A stretch of 64,000 bases of DNA from Hymenobacter sp. GOD-10R (GTDB taxonomy: Bacteria; Bacteroidota; Bacteroidia; Cytophagales; Hymenobacteraceae), in the NCBI RefSeq assembly GCF_035609205.1, contig NZ_CP141184.1, forward strand, positions 2,880,501 through 2,944,500. The letters are read 5' to 3'. Position 1 is the stretch's first letter; every line of letters begins with the position of its first letter. The translations under genes were made by a program, and so were the position numbers. Below, one piece after another: positions 1 to 8,485 of this stretch. Under the pieces are notes generated by a model, which had not been told where the DNA came from, searched no databases, and was given only the letters and a program-made list of their open reading frames with translations.

Positions 1-564
1 ACGGAAGTAGTCGGTGAACTCTACCGCTTCCTGGAACAGCATCACGAGCTGGCCGGTAGCGTCGTAGGCGCGGAAGAATTGCTCGGGGTTATCCAGCTTG
101 TACACGCTCTTCCAGCCGCCGCCGGAGTGGGGCTTCATGAAGGCGGGGAAGCCGATCTTGGCGAAAATAGCGTCCCAGTTTGTCCACTCCAAGTTACGGA
201 AGGAGTTGTGGCTCGTGTCGTCGGGGCGCTCCTTGGAGGGCAGCAGCACGGTGCGCGGTACTGGCACGCCAAGTTGCACGGCCAGGGCGTTGTTGAAGAA
301 CTTCTCGTCGGCGCTCCACCAGAAAGGATTGTTAATCACGGCGGTGCCGGTCAGGGCAGCGTTTTTGAGGAAGGCGCGGTAGAAAGGCACATCCTGCGAA
401 ATCCGGTCGATGATGACTGCATAGTCGTTTGGAACAGCTTGTTCCACCATGTCAATCTTGACGAACTCAGCAGTGATGCCGCTGGGTGCTTTCTCGTTGA
501 TGCGGTCGATGAAAGCTTGGGGGAAAGTGTTTTCCTGGCCGAAAAGAATACCGATTTTTTTCAT
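1..564 (-). CDS. ATP-grasp domain protein (partial, runs off left edge)
   Basis: I see an open frame of 188 codons that starts with ATG at 564 and continues past base 1. The N-terminal part (MKKIGILFGQENTFPQAF) looks like a pre-ATP-grasp fold. Around residues 150-155 a KPHSGGGWKSV segment resembles the Lys and Gly-rich nucleotide-binding loop of ATP-grasp ligases. Members of this superfamily join a carboxylate to an amine or thiol using ATP; the substrate here is unknown. The catalytic C-terminal half lies outside the window. It sits 86 bp downstream of an esterase on the same strand, so the two are probably cotranscribed. The family call is an inference from fold-like motifs. Confidence 0.75.
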   Translation of the reverse strand, partial: MKKIGILFGQENTFPQAFIDRINEKAPSGITAEFVKIDMVEQAVPNDYAVIIDRISQDVPFYRAFLKNAALTGTAVINNPFWWSADEKFFNNALAVQLGVPVPRTVLLPSKERPDDTSHNSFRNLEWTNWDAIFAKIGFPAFMKPHSGGGWKSVYKLDNPEQFFRAYDATGQLVMLFQEAVEFTDYFR

Positions 565-650
565 GAGCGTAGTACGGGGTAGTGATCCGTAGGAGAGAAT
601 GAAACGAATGTAGAAAAGACGCCGACGAGCTAGCCGGCGGCTCTAAGTAC

Positions 651-1352
651 TTAAATCTGCGACAAATAATGCGGGAACATGTCGCGCCACACTGGCCAAT
701 CGTGCGAGCCAGGCCGGATGTCGAGCCAGTGACGGATGCCTTTGCGGTTCAGAATGTCGGACATTTGCAGCGTGGAAGGCTTGCAGAAATCGTGTTCGGC
801 CGTCCCTAGCACGATGTTCATTTGGTAGAGATGATCGTTCTGGGCATTGGGCATGTAGTCGGGCGGGTTGTTGTAGAAGAAATTTTCGTCGTAGTACCCG
901 TCCATGAACTGGCGCATGTCGTAGGCGGCACCCATGGCAAAAAGATAAGCAACTTGCTCGGGGTGGCGGAAGGCGAAGTTCAGGGCCTGATAGCCGCCGA
1001 AGCTGCACCCAGCCACGCCAATCTTATCGACGCTGCACTCGCGCTGCAACATGGGCACGAGTTCCTGGCTGATCATGGCGTCGTAGCGCATGTGGTTTTG
1101 TACGCGCTCGGCCGGGTGCAGATGCTTGGCGTACCACGTATGCGCATCCACGCTGTCGATGCAGTACAGCTTAATCTTCTTATTCTCAATAAACCACTGC
1201 ACCGACTCAACGAGCTTGAAGTCTTTGGCTTCGTAGTAGCGGCCCCGCGAGGTCGGAAAGACCACGATGGGGTAACCCCAGTCGCCAAAGACCAGCATCT
1301 CCACATCGTGGCCTAGCTGGTGGGAGTAAAACGGACGGTAGGTTTCCTGCAA
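651..1352 (-). CDS. alpha/beta-hydrolase esterase family protein
   Basis: A 233-residue alpha/beta hydrolase of the putative esterase (Fes/EstD-like) family. The nucleophile elbow GCSFG places Ser near residue 117, an acidic residue lies in the GTAEHD strand (about 183-188) and the likely catalytic His is in GSHDWPVW near 217. There is no signal peptide, so it should act in the cytoplasm. The conserved N-terminal part (YRPFYSHQLGHDVEML) is reached only from a TTG start at 1352; the first in-frame ATG is at residue 19 and would remove it. It is followed by the ATP-grasp gene and is divergent from a second esterase 139 bp away, which suggests a shared pathway. Substrate unknown. Confidence 0.8.
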   Translation of the reverse strand: MQETYRPFYSHQLGHDVEMLVFGDWGYPIVVFPTSRGRYYEAKDFKLVESVQWFIENKKIKLYCIDSVDAHTWYAKHLHPAERVQNHMRYDAMISQELVPMLQRECSVDKIGVAGCSFGGYQALNFAFRHPEQVAYLFAMGAAYDMRQFMDGYYDENFFYNNPPDYMPNAQNDHLYQMNIVLGTAEHDFCKPSTLQMSDILNRKGIRHWLDIRPGSHDWPVWRDMFPHYLSQI

Positions 1353-1491
1353 AATCGTAGCGGTTTAGTGAGCAGGTAAATAAAGGAGAACCGAGCGAAA
1401 ACACCTCATATGTGGTGCGTAATGCTCGGGAGAAGCCGAAAAAAGTGCTTTATTGGTAGCACGCCACGTACTGGCTTGCTTTATTTGAACG

Positions 1492-3000
1492 ATGAGTCAA
1501 TATTTTTCTACCCAGCGCCAAACGGTGACGGTCCTGCGCAATCAGTCGATAGATTCGATTCCATTAGAACGTACGGTTCGGCTTGATGTAGTGTTACCTC
1601 CGCATTTCGACCCAGCCGCCGGACCTTACCCGGTTCTCTACTTAAATGACGGGCAAGACCTTAACCGGCTACGTCTGCCTGCTACGCTCAACGGGTTGTA
1701 TCGGCGCCAGGCGTTGCGGCCGTTTGTGCTGGTCGCCATCCACGCTGGGGAGCGAATCCGCGAGTACGGCACGGCTGCCCGCCCCGATTTTTTGAACCGC
1801 GGCGAGAAAGCCGGGCTTTACACCGAGTTTATGCTGCGCGAACTGATGCCGAGCGTGCAGGAGCAATACCACGTCAGCGCCGACCCTAGACAGGTGGTGG
1901 TGGCAGGCTTCTCGCTCAGCGGCTTATCGGCTTTCGACTTGGTGTGGCATCACCCGGAAGTGGCGCGGCGGGCGGGGGTGTTTTCGGGTTCGTTTTGGTG
2001 GCGGAGTCGCGCCCTGAGCGAAGGCTACACCGATGCCGACCGCATCATGCACAATTTGGTGCGCCACGGGCAGGCCCACGCCGAGCATCAGTTTTGGCTG
2101 CAAACCGGCACCCAGGACGAAACCAACGACCGTAACCACAACGGCATCATCGACTCCATCGAAGATACTTTAGACATAATGGCCACGCTGACGCGCGTCG
2201 GATTGCCCGAGCCCTCGGTGCGCTACGTGGAAGTAGTCGATGGTCGGCATAATCAGCACACGTGGGCCCACGTGATGCCCGATTTCTTGCAGTGGGCTTT
2301 CGGCGTCGATGCTAGGTCGGGCTGGCAGATAAGTCGTCCGCCCATGAAGGCGATTCCGTCGCATCACTGGGAAAGCACGCGCCGCATGATCAACCGCCGC
2401 CATCCACGCATGCGAAAGAGGAGGAATAGCAGTTACTTAGCAGCCTCATCCGCTCCTTCTTCCGCTATGAACCCCATCACGACGCGCCCGGCCCCCAGTG
2501 AGTACCTAGAATACTACCAAACGTACATCGGCTATATTCCCGAAGGCGCTGACCCCATTGCGCATCTACAAGCGCAGTTCTGGCAAGTGCAGCAGCTCAC
2601 CAACATGCTCACCGACGAGCAAGCGAACCTAGCGTACGCGCCCGGCAAGTGGACTATCAAAGAAGTGTTGCTGCATATCTTAGATACAGAGCGCATTATG
2701 GCCTACCGCGCCCTGCGCTTCGCCCGCGGCGACCAGCAAAACCTGCCCGGCTTCGAGCAGAACGACTACGTGCCGAACTCCGGCGCTAATGAACGACAAC
2801 TCTCCGACATCGCGGCCGAGTACGCGGCCACACGTGCGGCCACAGTGGCGTTGTTTCGCACATTTACGCCCGCTCAACTCGACCGTGCAGGTACGGCCAA
2901 TAATGGTCCGGCAAGTGTGCGCGCCCTCACGTATATTGTAGCCGGCCACGAAGCGCATCACCTGCATATTCTGCGTGAGCGGTATCTGCCGCTTTTGTAA
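1492..3000 (+). CDS. esterase fused in frame to a DinB-like domain
   Basis: A 502-codon frame with two unrelated parts. Residues 1 to about 280 are a second putative esterase: YLNDGQD near 50-56, nucleophile elbow GFSLSG with Ser about 141, and a His in DGRHNQHTWA near 253-256. Residues 326-502 are a complete DinB_2-type four-helix protein (WTIKEVLLHILDTE and a C-terminal HEAHHLHIL metal-binding-like region). The join (about 285-325) is basic and Ser/Ala-rich and looks like translated intergenic DNA. Met326 (ATG at 2467) would be a normal start for a free-standing 177-residue DinB protein. It may be a true fusion, or two genes whose intervening stop was lost. Confidence 0.75.
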   Translation: MSQYFSTQRQTVTVLRNQSIDSIPLERTVRLDVVLPPHFDPAAGPYPVLYLNDGQDLNRLRLPATLNGLYRRQALRPFVLVAIHAGERIREYGTAARPDFLNRGEKAGLYTEFMLRELMPSVQEQYHVSADPRQVVVAGFSLSGLSAFDLVWHHPEVARRAGVFSGSFWWRSRALSEGYTDADRIMHNLVRHGQAHAEHQFWLQTGTQDETNDRNHNGIIDSIEDTLDIMATLTRVGLPEPSVRYVEVVDGRHNQHTWAHVMPDFLQWAFGVDARSGWQISRPPMKAIPSHHWESTRRMINRRHPRMRKRRNSSYLAASSAPSSAMNPITTRPAPSEYLEYYQTYIGYIPEGADPIAHLQAQFWQVQQLTNMLTDEQANLAYAPGKWTIKEVLLHILDTERIMAYRALRFARGDQQNLPGFEQNDYVPNSGANERQLSDIAAEYAATRAATVALFRTFTPAQLDRAGTANNGPASVRALTYIVAGHEAHHLHILRERYLPLL

Positions 3001-3085
3001 AATCAGGCGAAAAGACGCACAACACCGCTTTGTGCCCTTGCGTTAGTAAACTTCCTTATTCACCACCACCTACCGTTTCATCATC

Positions 3086-3202
3086 ATGGCAAAAGCACAA
3101 GACGCCCGAAAAGAGAAGAAAAAGGAGCCTGTTAAAACAACCAAAGAAAAGAAGGCTGCTAAAGAGGAAAAGAAGCAAGCCCGCGCCCGCAAGCAGGACT
3201 AG
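3086..3202 (+). CDS. small Lys-rich protein, 38 aa
   Basis: A short frame starting at ATG 3086 (MAKAQDARKEKKKEPVKTTK at the N-terminus) and ending at TAG 3202. It is dominated by Lys, Ala, Glu and Arg, should be highly charged and possibly helical, and has no signal or membrane segment. It lies between two genes and just before a long hairpin, as a monocistronic gene would. A longer overlapping frame (3030-3233) has an unnatural Ser/Pro composition, so I prefer this one. I recall similar Lys-rich micro-proteins in related Bacteroidota, but the function is unknown. Confidence 0.55.
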   Translation: MAKAQDARKEKKKEPVKTTKEKKAAKEEKKQARARKQD

Positions 3203-3216
3203 CTTCGCTAAAAGTG

Positions 3217-3280
3217 ACGGAGCGGCTGGGTGACTGCGTGAATGTCAGAACGACAACACGCAGTCACTCAGCCGCTCCGT
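3217..3280. terminator. long hairpin, likely bidirectional terminator
   Basis: Arms 3217-3240 and 3257-3280 pair over about 24 nt with one mismatch and enclose a 16-nt loop. It lies between a plus-strand micro-gene and the stop of the minus-strand AlbA_2 gene. The arm contains the words GTGACTG and CACTCAG that recur in the hairpin at 58515-58605. Confidence 0.6.
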
Positions 3281-3284
3281 TATT

Positions 3285-3905
3285 TCACAGCGTGTAATAA
3301 GGCTCCTGCTCTTTGTCGTGGTGGCGAATGTAGCCGTGCAGGGTGAGTTTGATCAGGGTGCGGTAGGCGCGGCGCTGACCTAGGTTCAGCAGCTTCATGT
3401 ACTGCGCTAGCGTGATGCGCGGGTTTTTGCGCAGATACTCCAACACCGCTAGCTCTTCTTTATTCAGCGGAATCTTTTCGAACGTCGGTTCGGAGCGCTC
3501 CAAAACTTTCTCGGTCAGGCTGCTGGTTTGCACACTTTCGTCGCGGACGCGCACGTAGCCGCGCCAGTCGCCGGGAGCCACTTGGGCGCGGTGCGGTTTT
3601 TGGCTGCTTTCCTGCACCGTCACAATGAGCACAGTGCGGCCATCTTCCTCTACCTCCTTGAAACCTAGGCGCAAGGGCGGCTCCACGTAATGCTCAGCTG
3701 CTTCGCGCAGCACGTACATTTCCTCCTCCGTGTCGCGCACGCCCACAATGCGGCCGTCATCATCCACGCCTACTAGCACGCGCCCGCCGTGGGTGTTGGC
3801 CAGCGAAGCTAGGGTGCGGGAGATGCGGGTCGGATGGGTGGTTTTCTTCTTGAATTCCAGCCGCTCACCTTCGCCTTGCCGGATCAATGCTTGGAGGTCT
3901 GTCAT
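3285..3905 (-). CDS. AlbA_2 (Schlafen-type) domain transcriptional regulator
   Basis: A 206-residue protein. Residues 1 to about 120 match the AlbA_2/Schlafen N-terminal domain: GEGERLEFKKK, then LASLANTHGGRVLVGVDDDG. This fold is found in predicted transcriptional regulators and in some RNA-acting proteins. Residues about 145-206 (LNKEELAVLEYLRKNP... RAYRTLIKL) look like a winged helix-turn-helix. It is probably a cytoplasmic DNA-binding regulator; effector and targets are unknown. It is not surrounded by defence genes, so a phage-defence role is not suggested by context. Confidence 0.75.
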   Translation of the reverse strand: MTDLQALIRQGEGERLEFKKKTTHPTRISRTLASLANTHGGRVLVGVDDDGRIVGVRDTEEEMYVLREAAEHYVEPPLRLGFKEVEEDGRTVLIVTVQESSQKPHRAQVAPGDWRGYVRVRDESVQTSSLTEKVLERSEPTFEKIPLNKEELAVLEYLRKNPRITLAQYMKLLNLGQRRAYRTLIKLTLHGYIRHHDKEQEPYYTL

Positions 3906-3940
3906 CTTCTGTTTGTCTTACGCTATTGATAGTCAACGAT

Positions 3941-3974
3941 AGTGGTCCTACGACTCCAAAGTCGTAGGACCACT
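3941..3974. terminator. perfect hairpin between AlbA_2 and SDR genes
   Basis: Perfect 15-nt arms (3941-3955 and 3960-3974) around a 4-nt loop. It lies downstream of the minus-strand SDR gene and upstream of the AlbA_2 gene. It has no strong U tract on the minus strand, so termination efficiency is uncertain. Confidence 0.5.
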
Positions 3975-3985
3975 TTGTTCTATCA

Positions 3986-4867
3986 CTACAACTGTCCAAG
4001 TCCCGTTTCTTCCTCCGAAATGCGCCAGAGTCGGCTCGCTTCTGCCCGGTTCTGCGCGCGGCTAGAGCAGCGGCCCGGCTTGTTATGCTTGAAGTATTGC
4101 CCTGATACTTTTTCCACCTCTGGCAAGCTAGCTAGGTAGATGCTGGTTTGGGCACCTTGCTCGGGCGTAACCATAAAAGGGCGAGCCAGCCACCACAGCG
4201 CCTTGATGAGCCGAGAGCTATTTGGGTTCACCAAGCCCGTGTCTACAATGCCAGGATGCAGGCAATTAGCCGTTACGCCCGTAAGGTCGAGGCGGTTCGC
4301 TAGCTCATTGGTGAAGAGAATGTTGGCTAGCTTGGAGTCGCAGTATGCCGTGAGGGAGCTGTACTTCTCGGGGTCGTTGCGGGCTTCTTGGGAAGATTCT
4401 ATTTCGCCCAGCCAGTGTGCGTCCGACGCTAGGGTGATGATGCGCGCTTTATCGGCGGCGGTTAGTTTCGGCAAGATCAGGTTGGTGAGCAGGAAGGGGG
4501 CTAGGTGGTTCGTCACCCAACTCAGCTCATGGCCTTCGCTCGTGATGGTAAGCGGACCCGGCACAATGCCAACGTTATTAATAAGGACGTCGAGCTTTTC
4601 GTAGCGGCGGTTGATTTCGTCGGCTAGCTCCCGCACGTTGGCGAGCAGGGAAAAGTCGCAGAGCAGCACGTCGGGTTCGGACCTAGGGGCAGCTAGTTGC
4701 ACTACGGCGCGGGCGCTGGCGGCGCGGTCGGGGTGGCGGCACACCAGCACAAGGTGCGCCCCGCGGCGGGCTAACTCCCGCGCCGTCACCAATCCGATGC
4801 CGCCGGAGGCACCCGTTATCAGCACCGTCTTACCACGAAGTACTTGTTGATCAAAAGAGCCAACCAT
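3986..4867 (-). CDS. short-chain dehydrogenase/reductase (SDR)
   Basis: A 293-residue classical/extended SDR of the retinol-dehydrogenase-like type. The cofactor loop TGASGGIG is at residues 18-25, NNVG (a variant of NNAG) at 97-100, the catalytic Ser near 148, and the YCDSK motif gives Tyr175 and Lys179. NAD(P)H-dependent reduction or oxidation of a carbonyl or alcohol is expected; an Arg after the second strand (VCRHPDR) favours NADP. It has no membrane segment. The substrate cannot be told from sequence. It stands alone between two unrelated genes. Confidence 0.85.
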   Translation of the reverse strand: MVGSFDQQVLRGKTVLITGASGGIGLVTARELARRGAHLVLVCRHPDRAASARAVVQLAAPRSEPDVLLCDFSLLANVRELADEINRRYEKLDVLINNVGIVPGPLTITSEGHELSWVTNHLAPFLLTNLILPKLTAADKARIITLASDAHWLGEIESSQEARNDPEKYSSLTAYCDSKLANILFTNELANRLDLTGVTANCLHPGIVDTGLVNPNSSRLIKALWWLARPFMVTPEQGAQTSIYLASLPEVEKVSGQYFKHNKPGRCSSRAQNRAEASRLWRISEEETGLGQL

Positions 4868-5129
4868 GCGAGGGAGAGAAACTAGGAATGCTCCACAAAA
4901 CGGGCCAACCTAGGGGATGTTGCAAAAGCAATAAACGACAAAATGCAGCGGGTGGCTTTCGGGGGAGGTCGGCTTAAGGCAGTAAGATAGGTAAAGCGTG
5001 GTATCTGACCGTTGCTTAAATAGAAGCCTACTACTAAGAGATGGGGGTAAACGCAGCACCAATTAAAGTAAAGGCGTAAGCTAAACCGTCTTCGTAATTG
5101 TTGACTGTACCTGTTAGGCTTTCCCCTTC

Positions 5130-5834
5130 ATGAGTTTACTTACCTCGTTAGCGCGTCAGGTGACGCAGCAGGCCACCATTGTTGCCGCACAACGTGTTGC
5201 GGCCCACGCGTATCATCTCACGTTAGCTAGCCCGGCCTTCGTCGATTGGAAGTATGTACCAGGCCAGACGCTGAACGTGTTTTTCGGCCTAAGTGCCCGC
5301 GGCGAAGCGGCCACCTTACGCAAGCGAACCTATTCTGTATGGGACTATAACCCGCTTACCGCACAGTTGGAGCTAGCTGTTTGCACCTTCTCTGATGGGC
5401 CGGGTGCCCGCTGGGCTGCTCAGTGCCAACCCGGCGATGAAGTGAGCTTCTACGGACCGGGTGGCAAGTTCCTATTAGACCCGACTGCCACAGGTTTTGC
5501 GTTGCTCGGTGATGTGTCTTGCCTGTCACACTTCTATTCGCTTCGTCGACAGATTCCTGCTAACGTTCCAGTAATCAGCGTCATTCACGCGCCACACGCC
5601 GACGATTGTTTCCCTGACCTAGACGGCAGCTCACCGCTGCACTTTGTGGTAGCCGATAGGCTTTCAGCGGAGCAATACCTAGCTGCTGCAAAAGAGCAAG
5701 GGCTTCAGACTTCGCCTCAAACGCTGATCTACTGGGGCGGGCCGCAAACAACCTGCGTTGCCGGGCACCGACTGCTTCAACGCGAATGGCAATGGCCCGA
5801 TCGGCTGTTGAAGACGAAGCCGTTTTGGAAGTAG
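5130..5834 (+). CDS. siderophore-interacting-type FAD/NAD(P)H reductase
   Basis: A 234-residue protein resembling the siderophore-interacting (SIP) branch of ferredoxin-reductase-like flavoproteins. RKRTYSVWDY at residues 64-73 is the RxYS FAD-binding motif, PGQTLNVFFGL precedes it, and GPGGKFLLD near 117-125 fits the flavin domain. The C-terminal half ends in a KPFW tail as in this family. Such enzymes reduce ferric siderophores in the cytoplasm to release iron. No iron-uptake gene or Fur-like site is evident nearby, so the role is a family-level inference. Confidence 0.75.
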   Translation: MSLLTSLARQVTQQATIVAAQRVAAHAYHLTLASPAFVDWKYVPGQTLNVFFGLSARGEAATLRKRTYSVWDYNPLTAQLELAVCTFSDGPGARWAAQCQPGDEVSFYGPGGKFLLDPTATGFALLGDVSCLSHFYSLRRQIPANVPVISVIHAPHADDCFPDLDGSSPLHFVVADRLSAEQYLAAAKEQGLQTSPQTLIYWGGPQTTCVAGHRLLQREWQWPDRLLKTKPFWK

Positions 5835-5866
5835 AATAATTAAATTCTCCTATTTATCTTGGGAGT

Positions 5867-6700
5867 ATGTTCACTGCCTTGTCTCGCCCACTCACGTTAG
5901 CAATTACAATATTACTAAGTGGTTCTGCTATCTGCCTGTCCGCTACTGGTCAGACGCAGGACCTGTCGAAGTCGGCTAGTTTAAAAAAAGCTTCAGCTTC
6001 GGCGTTAGCAGTCCGCTCTGGCGAGTCTGGATTACTAGTAGCTGATCCGGTGTATAGCTACGTGCAACTAGGAAAAGGAGTCGCGCATAATAGCTCAGAT
6101 GTCACGGCTCAGTATGATGAAACTGAGGTGCTGCATCGGGGAGTGGCGCAGCGTCTGCCTGGCGAATCAGATACTACCTTTTTGAAGCGAGTACTCCCGG
6201 TTTCGTTCCCTGCCTCTTCCGACTTAGTTACGTATGCGTGGCGACCTAGCTCCTTTGGGAAGCAACTGTTCTTTTCGGTGCAGGGCAGCGGCGACAATGA
6301 GTACGGGCGTGACCTATTCGTGCTCGATCCTTACCAGGCCAATACCTATGCGGTGCAAGTCCTAACGCTAGAGTCGATGGGCGACGCAACCGACCTAGCT
6401 GCTCTCTTTTTTGCAGACGTTGACCATAATGGCCAAAAGGAATTACTGACGCTACTCGAATGCAGCTTGCGCGAACCAGCTTTTAAGAAGAAAGGGCAGC
6501 AGTACTACGGACGTGTAGCACATTATCAGACGTTGGTGTTTCAGTGCATCGGCCTAAGCAGTGCCGGGCGCCCTCAGTACCGACTGGATGCAACACCTCG
6601 TGCCTATTTGGATGAGCTGCCCACTGCTGCCGCCATTCGTCAAGCATTAGCTCAGCATCAACAGAAATTACCTCAGCCCAAAACAAAGGCTATAAAGTAA
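5867..6700 (+). CDS. secreted hypothetical protein
   Basis: A 277-residue protein that I do not recognise. It begins with a convincing signal peptide (residues 1 to about 28, hydrophobic core LAITILLSGSAICL, cleavage around ATGQ), so it is exported to the periplasm or outer membrane. The middle contains a DVDHNGQKELL segment (about 185-195), reminiscent of calcium-binding or FG-GAP-like Asp loops. The tail is basic and Gln/Lys-rich. It follows the flavoprotein gene after 32 bp and may be cotranscribed. There is no firm domain assignment. Confidence 0.6.
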   Translation: MFTALSRPLTLAITILLSGSAICLSATGQTQDLSKSASLKKASASALAVRSGESGLLVADPVYSYVQLGKGVAHNSSDVTAQYDETEVLHRGVAQRLPGESDTTFLKRVLPVSFPASSDLVTYAWRPSSFGKQLFFSVQGSGDNEYGRDLFVLDPYQANTYAVQVLTLESMGDATDLAALFFADVDHNGQKELLTLLECSLREPAFKKKGQQYYGRVAHYQTLVFQCIGLSSAGRPQYRLDATPRAYLDELPTAAAIRQALAQHQQKLPQPKTKAIK

Positions 6701-6760
6701 AGAAGAGCGAATACAGAGGAGTACTGATCAAATACGTTCTTCAACAAAGGCGGCCCCAAC

Positions 6761-6794
6761 AAAAAAGCCGCTCCTGATCAGGAGCGGCTTTTTC
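6761..6794. terminator. bidirectional terminator
   Basis: Perfect palindrome GCCGCTCCTGATCAGGAGCGGC core at 6767-6788, flanked by A-rich and T-rich tracts. It serves the convergent genes ending at 6700 (+) and 6819 (-). Confidence 0.85.
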
Positions 6795-6818
6795 TTCAAA
6801 GTCAAAACCTAGGTATGC

Positions 6819-7244
6819 TTAGAAAGGCAGATCGTTGTCGTCGTCGCTGGCGATAGGCGCAGCGGGTTGAGCACGCAAGTTCGGGTTTTGGTTGGCAGCA
6901 GGACGCGGAGCCGGAGCAGCTTGCTGGGAGTAGCCACCACCTGAGCTAGCTGGAGCAGCACCACCGGCAGCCGACTCAATGCGCCAAGCTTCTAGGTTGG
7001 TGAAGTACAGCATCTGACCGTTTTTGTTGAAGCCGCGGCCGCGCAGGTTGAAGGTTACCTTTACTTCGTCGCCAATTTTGTAAGGGTCAATGAGGGCAGT
7101 TTTGTCCTGCACCATTTGGAACTTGATATGCTCAGGGTACTGGCCATCCTGAACTTCCAGCACGAACTCGCGCTTGCGGAATTTCTCGCTCACCTGTTGT
7201 TCATCGAAGATTTCGTGCAGGCGGCCGGTAGCTTCGTAAGCCAT
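6819..7244 (-). CDS. DUF3127 OB-fold protein with SSB-like C-terminal tip
   Basis: A 141-residue protein. Residues 1 to about 90 match DUF3127 (MAYEATGRLHEIFDEQQVSE, then VTFNLRGRGFNKNG), a family predicted to have an OB-fold. Residues 90-130 are a flexible Gly/Ala/Pro/Gln linker and the last residues are ASDDDNDLPF. An OB-fold, a disordered linker and an acidic tip ending in a hydrophobic Pro-Phe is the layout of bacterial single-stranded DNA-binding protein, whose tip recruits repair enzymes. Nucleic-acid binding is therefore likely but inferred. A -7-like TATATTTG box lies at 7278-7285 (minus strand). Confidence 0.85.
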   Translation of the reverse strand: MAYEATGRLHEIFDEQQVSEKFRKREFVLEVQDGQYPEHIKFQMVQDKTALIDPYKIGDEVKVTFNLRGRGFNKNGQMLYFTNLEAWRIESAAGGAAPASSGGGYSQQAAPAPRPAANQNPNLRAQPAAPIASDDDNDLPF

Positions 7245-7452
7245 AAGAAAAAGATATTGAGAGTGAGATTAGTCATCCAAATATACGAACAAAAACCCGC
7301 TTTGGCTAGGTAGCTCGGCCAAAACCGCGCTCCGCTGGCTGCGTACTGAGGGGTGGCTAGGCCGCGAAAGTAGGTGCTTTTAGCCTCCAAATGCGCCTTT
7401 GTAAGCAGCTTAACTTCACCCAAATTTTTCACTCTTTGTTCTTCTTTTCCGC

Positions 7453-8406
7453 ATGAATTCTCCTCTCGCTCTAGCCGTGCACGGCGGTGCTGGTACCATC
7501 TCCCGCGACCAAATGACGCCTGACCTCGAGCGCAAGTACCGCGACGCGCTGCAACAGATTATTGAAACCGGCTACGATGTGCTGCGCCATGGCGGCTTAG
7601 CCCTCGATGCGGTAGAAGCGGCCGTGCGTGCCCTCGAAGATAGCCCCATGTTCAACGCAGGTAAGGGCTCCGTTTTCACCCACGACGGTCGCCACGAAAT
7701 GGATGCCGCCCTCATGGATGGCCGTGACCGGTCGGCCGGAGCAGTGGCGGGCGTGCGCAACATTCAGAACCCGATTAGCCTGTGCCGTCTCGTGATGGAG
7801 AAGTCGGACCACGTGCTGCTGGCCTGGCCCGGCGCCGAGGAGTTTGCCCGCGAGCATAACGTGCCCACTCAGCCCGACGACTACTTTTTTACTCAGCACC
7901 GCTATGACCAGCTCCAGGGTGCGCTGAAAAGTGGCAAGGTTCAGCTCGATCATAGCCACGACGGCTCCCAGAAGGAAGACCCCAAAAGCAAGATCGGAAC
8001 CGTGGGGGCAGTGGCCCGCGACCGGCACGGTAACCTAGCTGCTGCCACCAGCACCGGCGGCATGACCAACAAGCGCTATTCCCGCATCGGCGACTCGCCT
8101 GTGATTGGCAGCGGCACCTTCGCCGACAATCGCACGTGCGCCATCAGCTGTACCGGCACCGGCGAATTTTTTCTGCGGGCCGTTGCTGCCTACGACGTGG
8201 CCTGCCTCATAGAGTATCGTGGCCTGAGCCTGGCCGAGGCCTGCAACATCGTGGTGCACGACAAACTAGCTCCCGTCGGCGGCGATGGTGGTTTGATTGC
8301 CGTCGATACGGCCGGGAACCTAGCTCTGCCCTTCAACTCTGAGGGCATGTACCGCGGTACGCTCACCTCCGAGACTCCTTTGTATATCGGTATTTTCAAG
8401 GAGTAG
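7453..8406 (+). CDS. isoaspartyl peptidase / type 2 L-asparaginase
   Basis: A 317-residue N-terminal-nucleophile hydrolase. The start AVHGGAGTIS and the internal autoproteolysis site IGTVGAV (Thr about 183 becomes the new N-terminal nucleophile) are diagnostic, as is TGGMTNKRYSRIGD (about 201-214). The enzyme splits beta-aspartyl dipeptides and asparagine in the cytoplasm. With the cyanophycinase-like gene at 10177-11079 it could finish degradation of beta-Asp-Arg dipeptides, though the two are separated by unrelated genes. Its length is normal for the family. It starts at the ATG at 7453; I see no Shine-Dalgarno sequence. Confidence 0.93.
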   Translation: MNSPLALAVHGGAGTISRDQMTPDLERKYRDALQQIIETGYDVLRHGGLALDAVEAAVRALEDSPMFNAGKGSVFTHDGRHEMDAALMDGRDRSAGAVAGVRNIQNPISLCRLVMEKSDHVLLAWPGAEEFAREHNVPTQPDDYFFTQHRYDQLQGALKSGKVQLDHSHDGSQKEDPKSKIGTVGAVARDRHGNLAAATSTGGMTNKRYSRIGDSPVIGSGTFADNRTCAISCTGTGEFFLRAVAAYDVACLIEYRGLSLAEACNIVVHDKLAPVGGDGGLIAVDTAGNLALPFNSEGMYRGTLTSETPLYIGIFKE

Positions 8407-8485
8407 AAGGCCTAGCTTTTTTGCATTGCATACACCGGAGCTAGCCGGTAGGAGAGGTCCTTTCAATTGGAAGCTGCCAAGTGCT

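Noticed and set aside
79..582. Long plus-strand frame at the left edge
   Set aside because: It lies opposite the ATP-grasp gene and its translation (many Val, Gly, Glu in shadow pattern) has no domain.
3285..3905. AlbA_2/Schlafen protein as part of a defence island
   Set aside because: No nuclease, toxin or recombinase genes lie nearby; the neighbours are metabolic enzymes.
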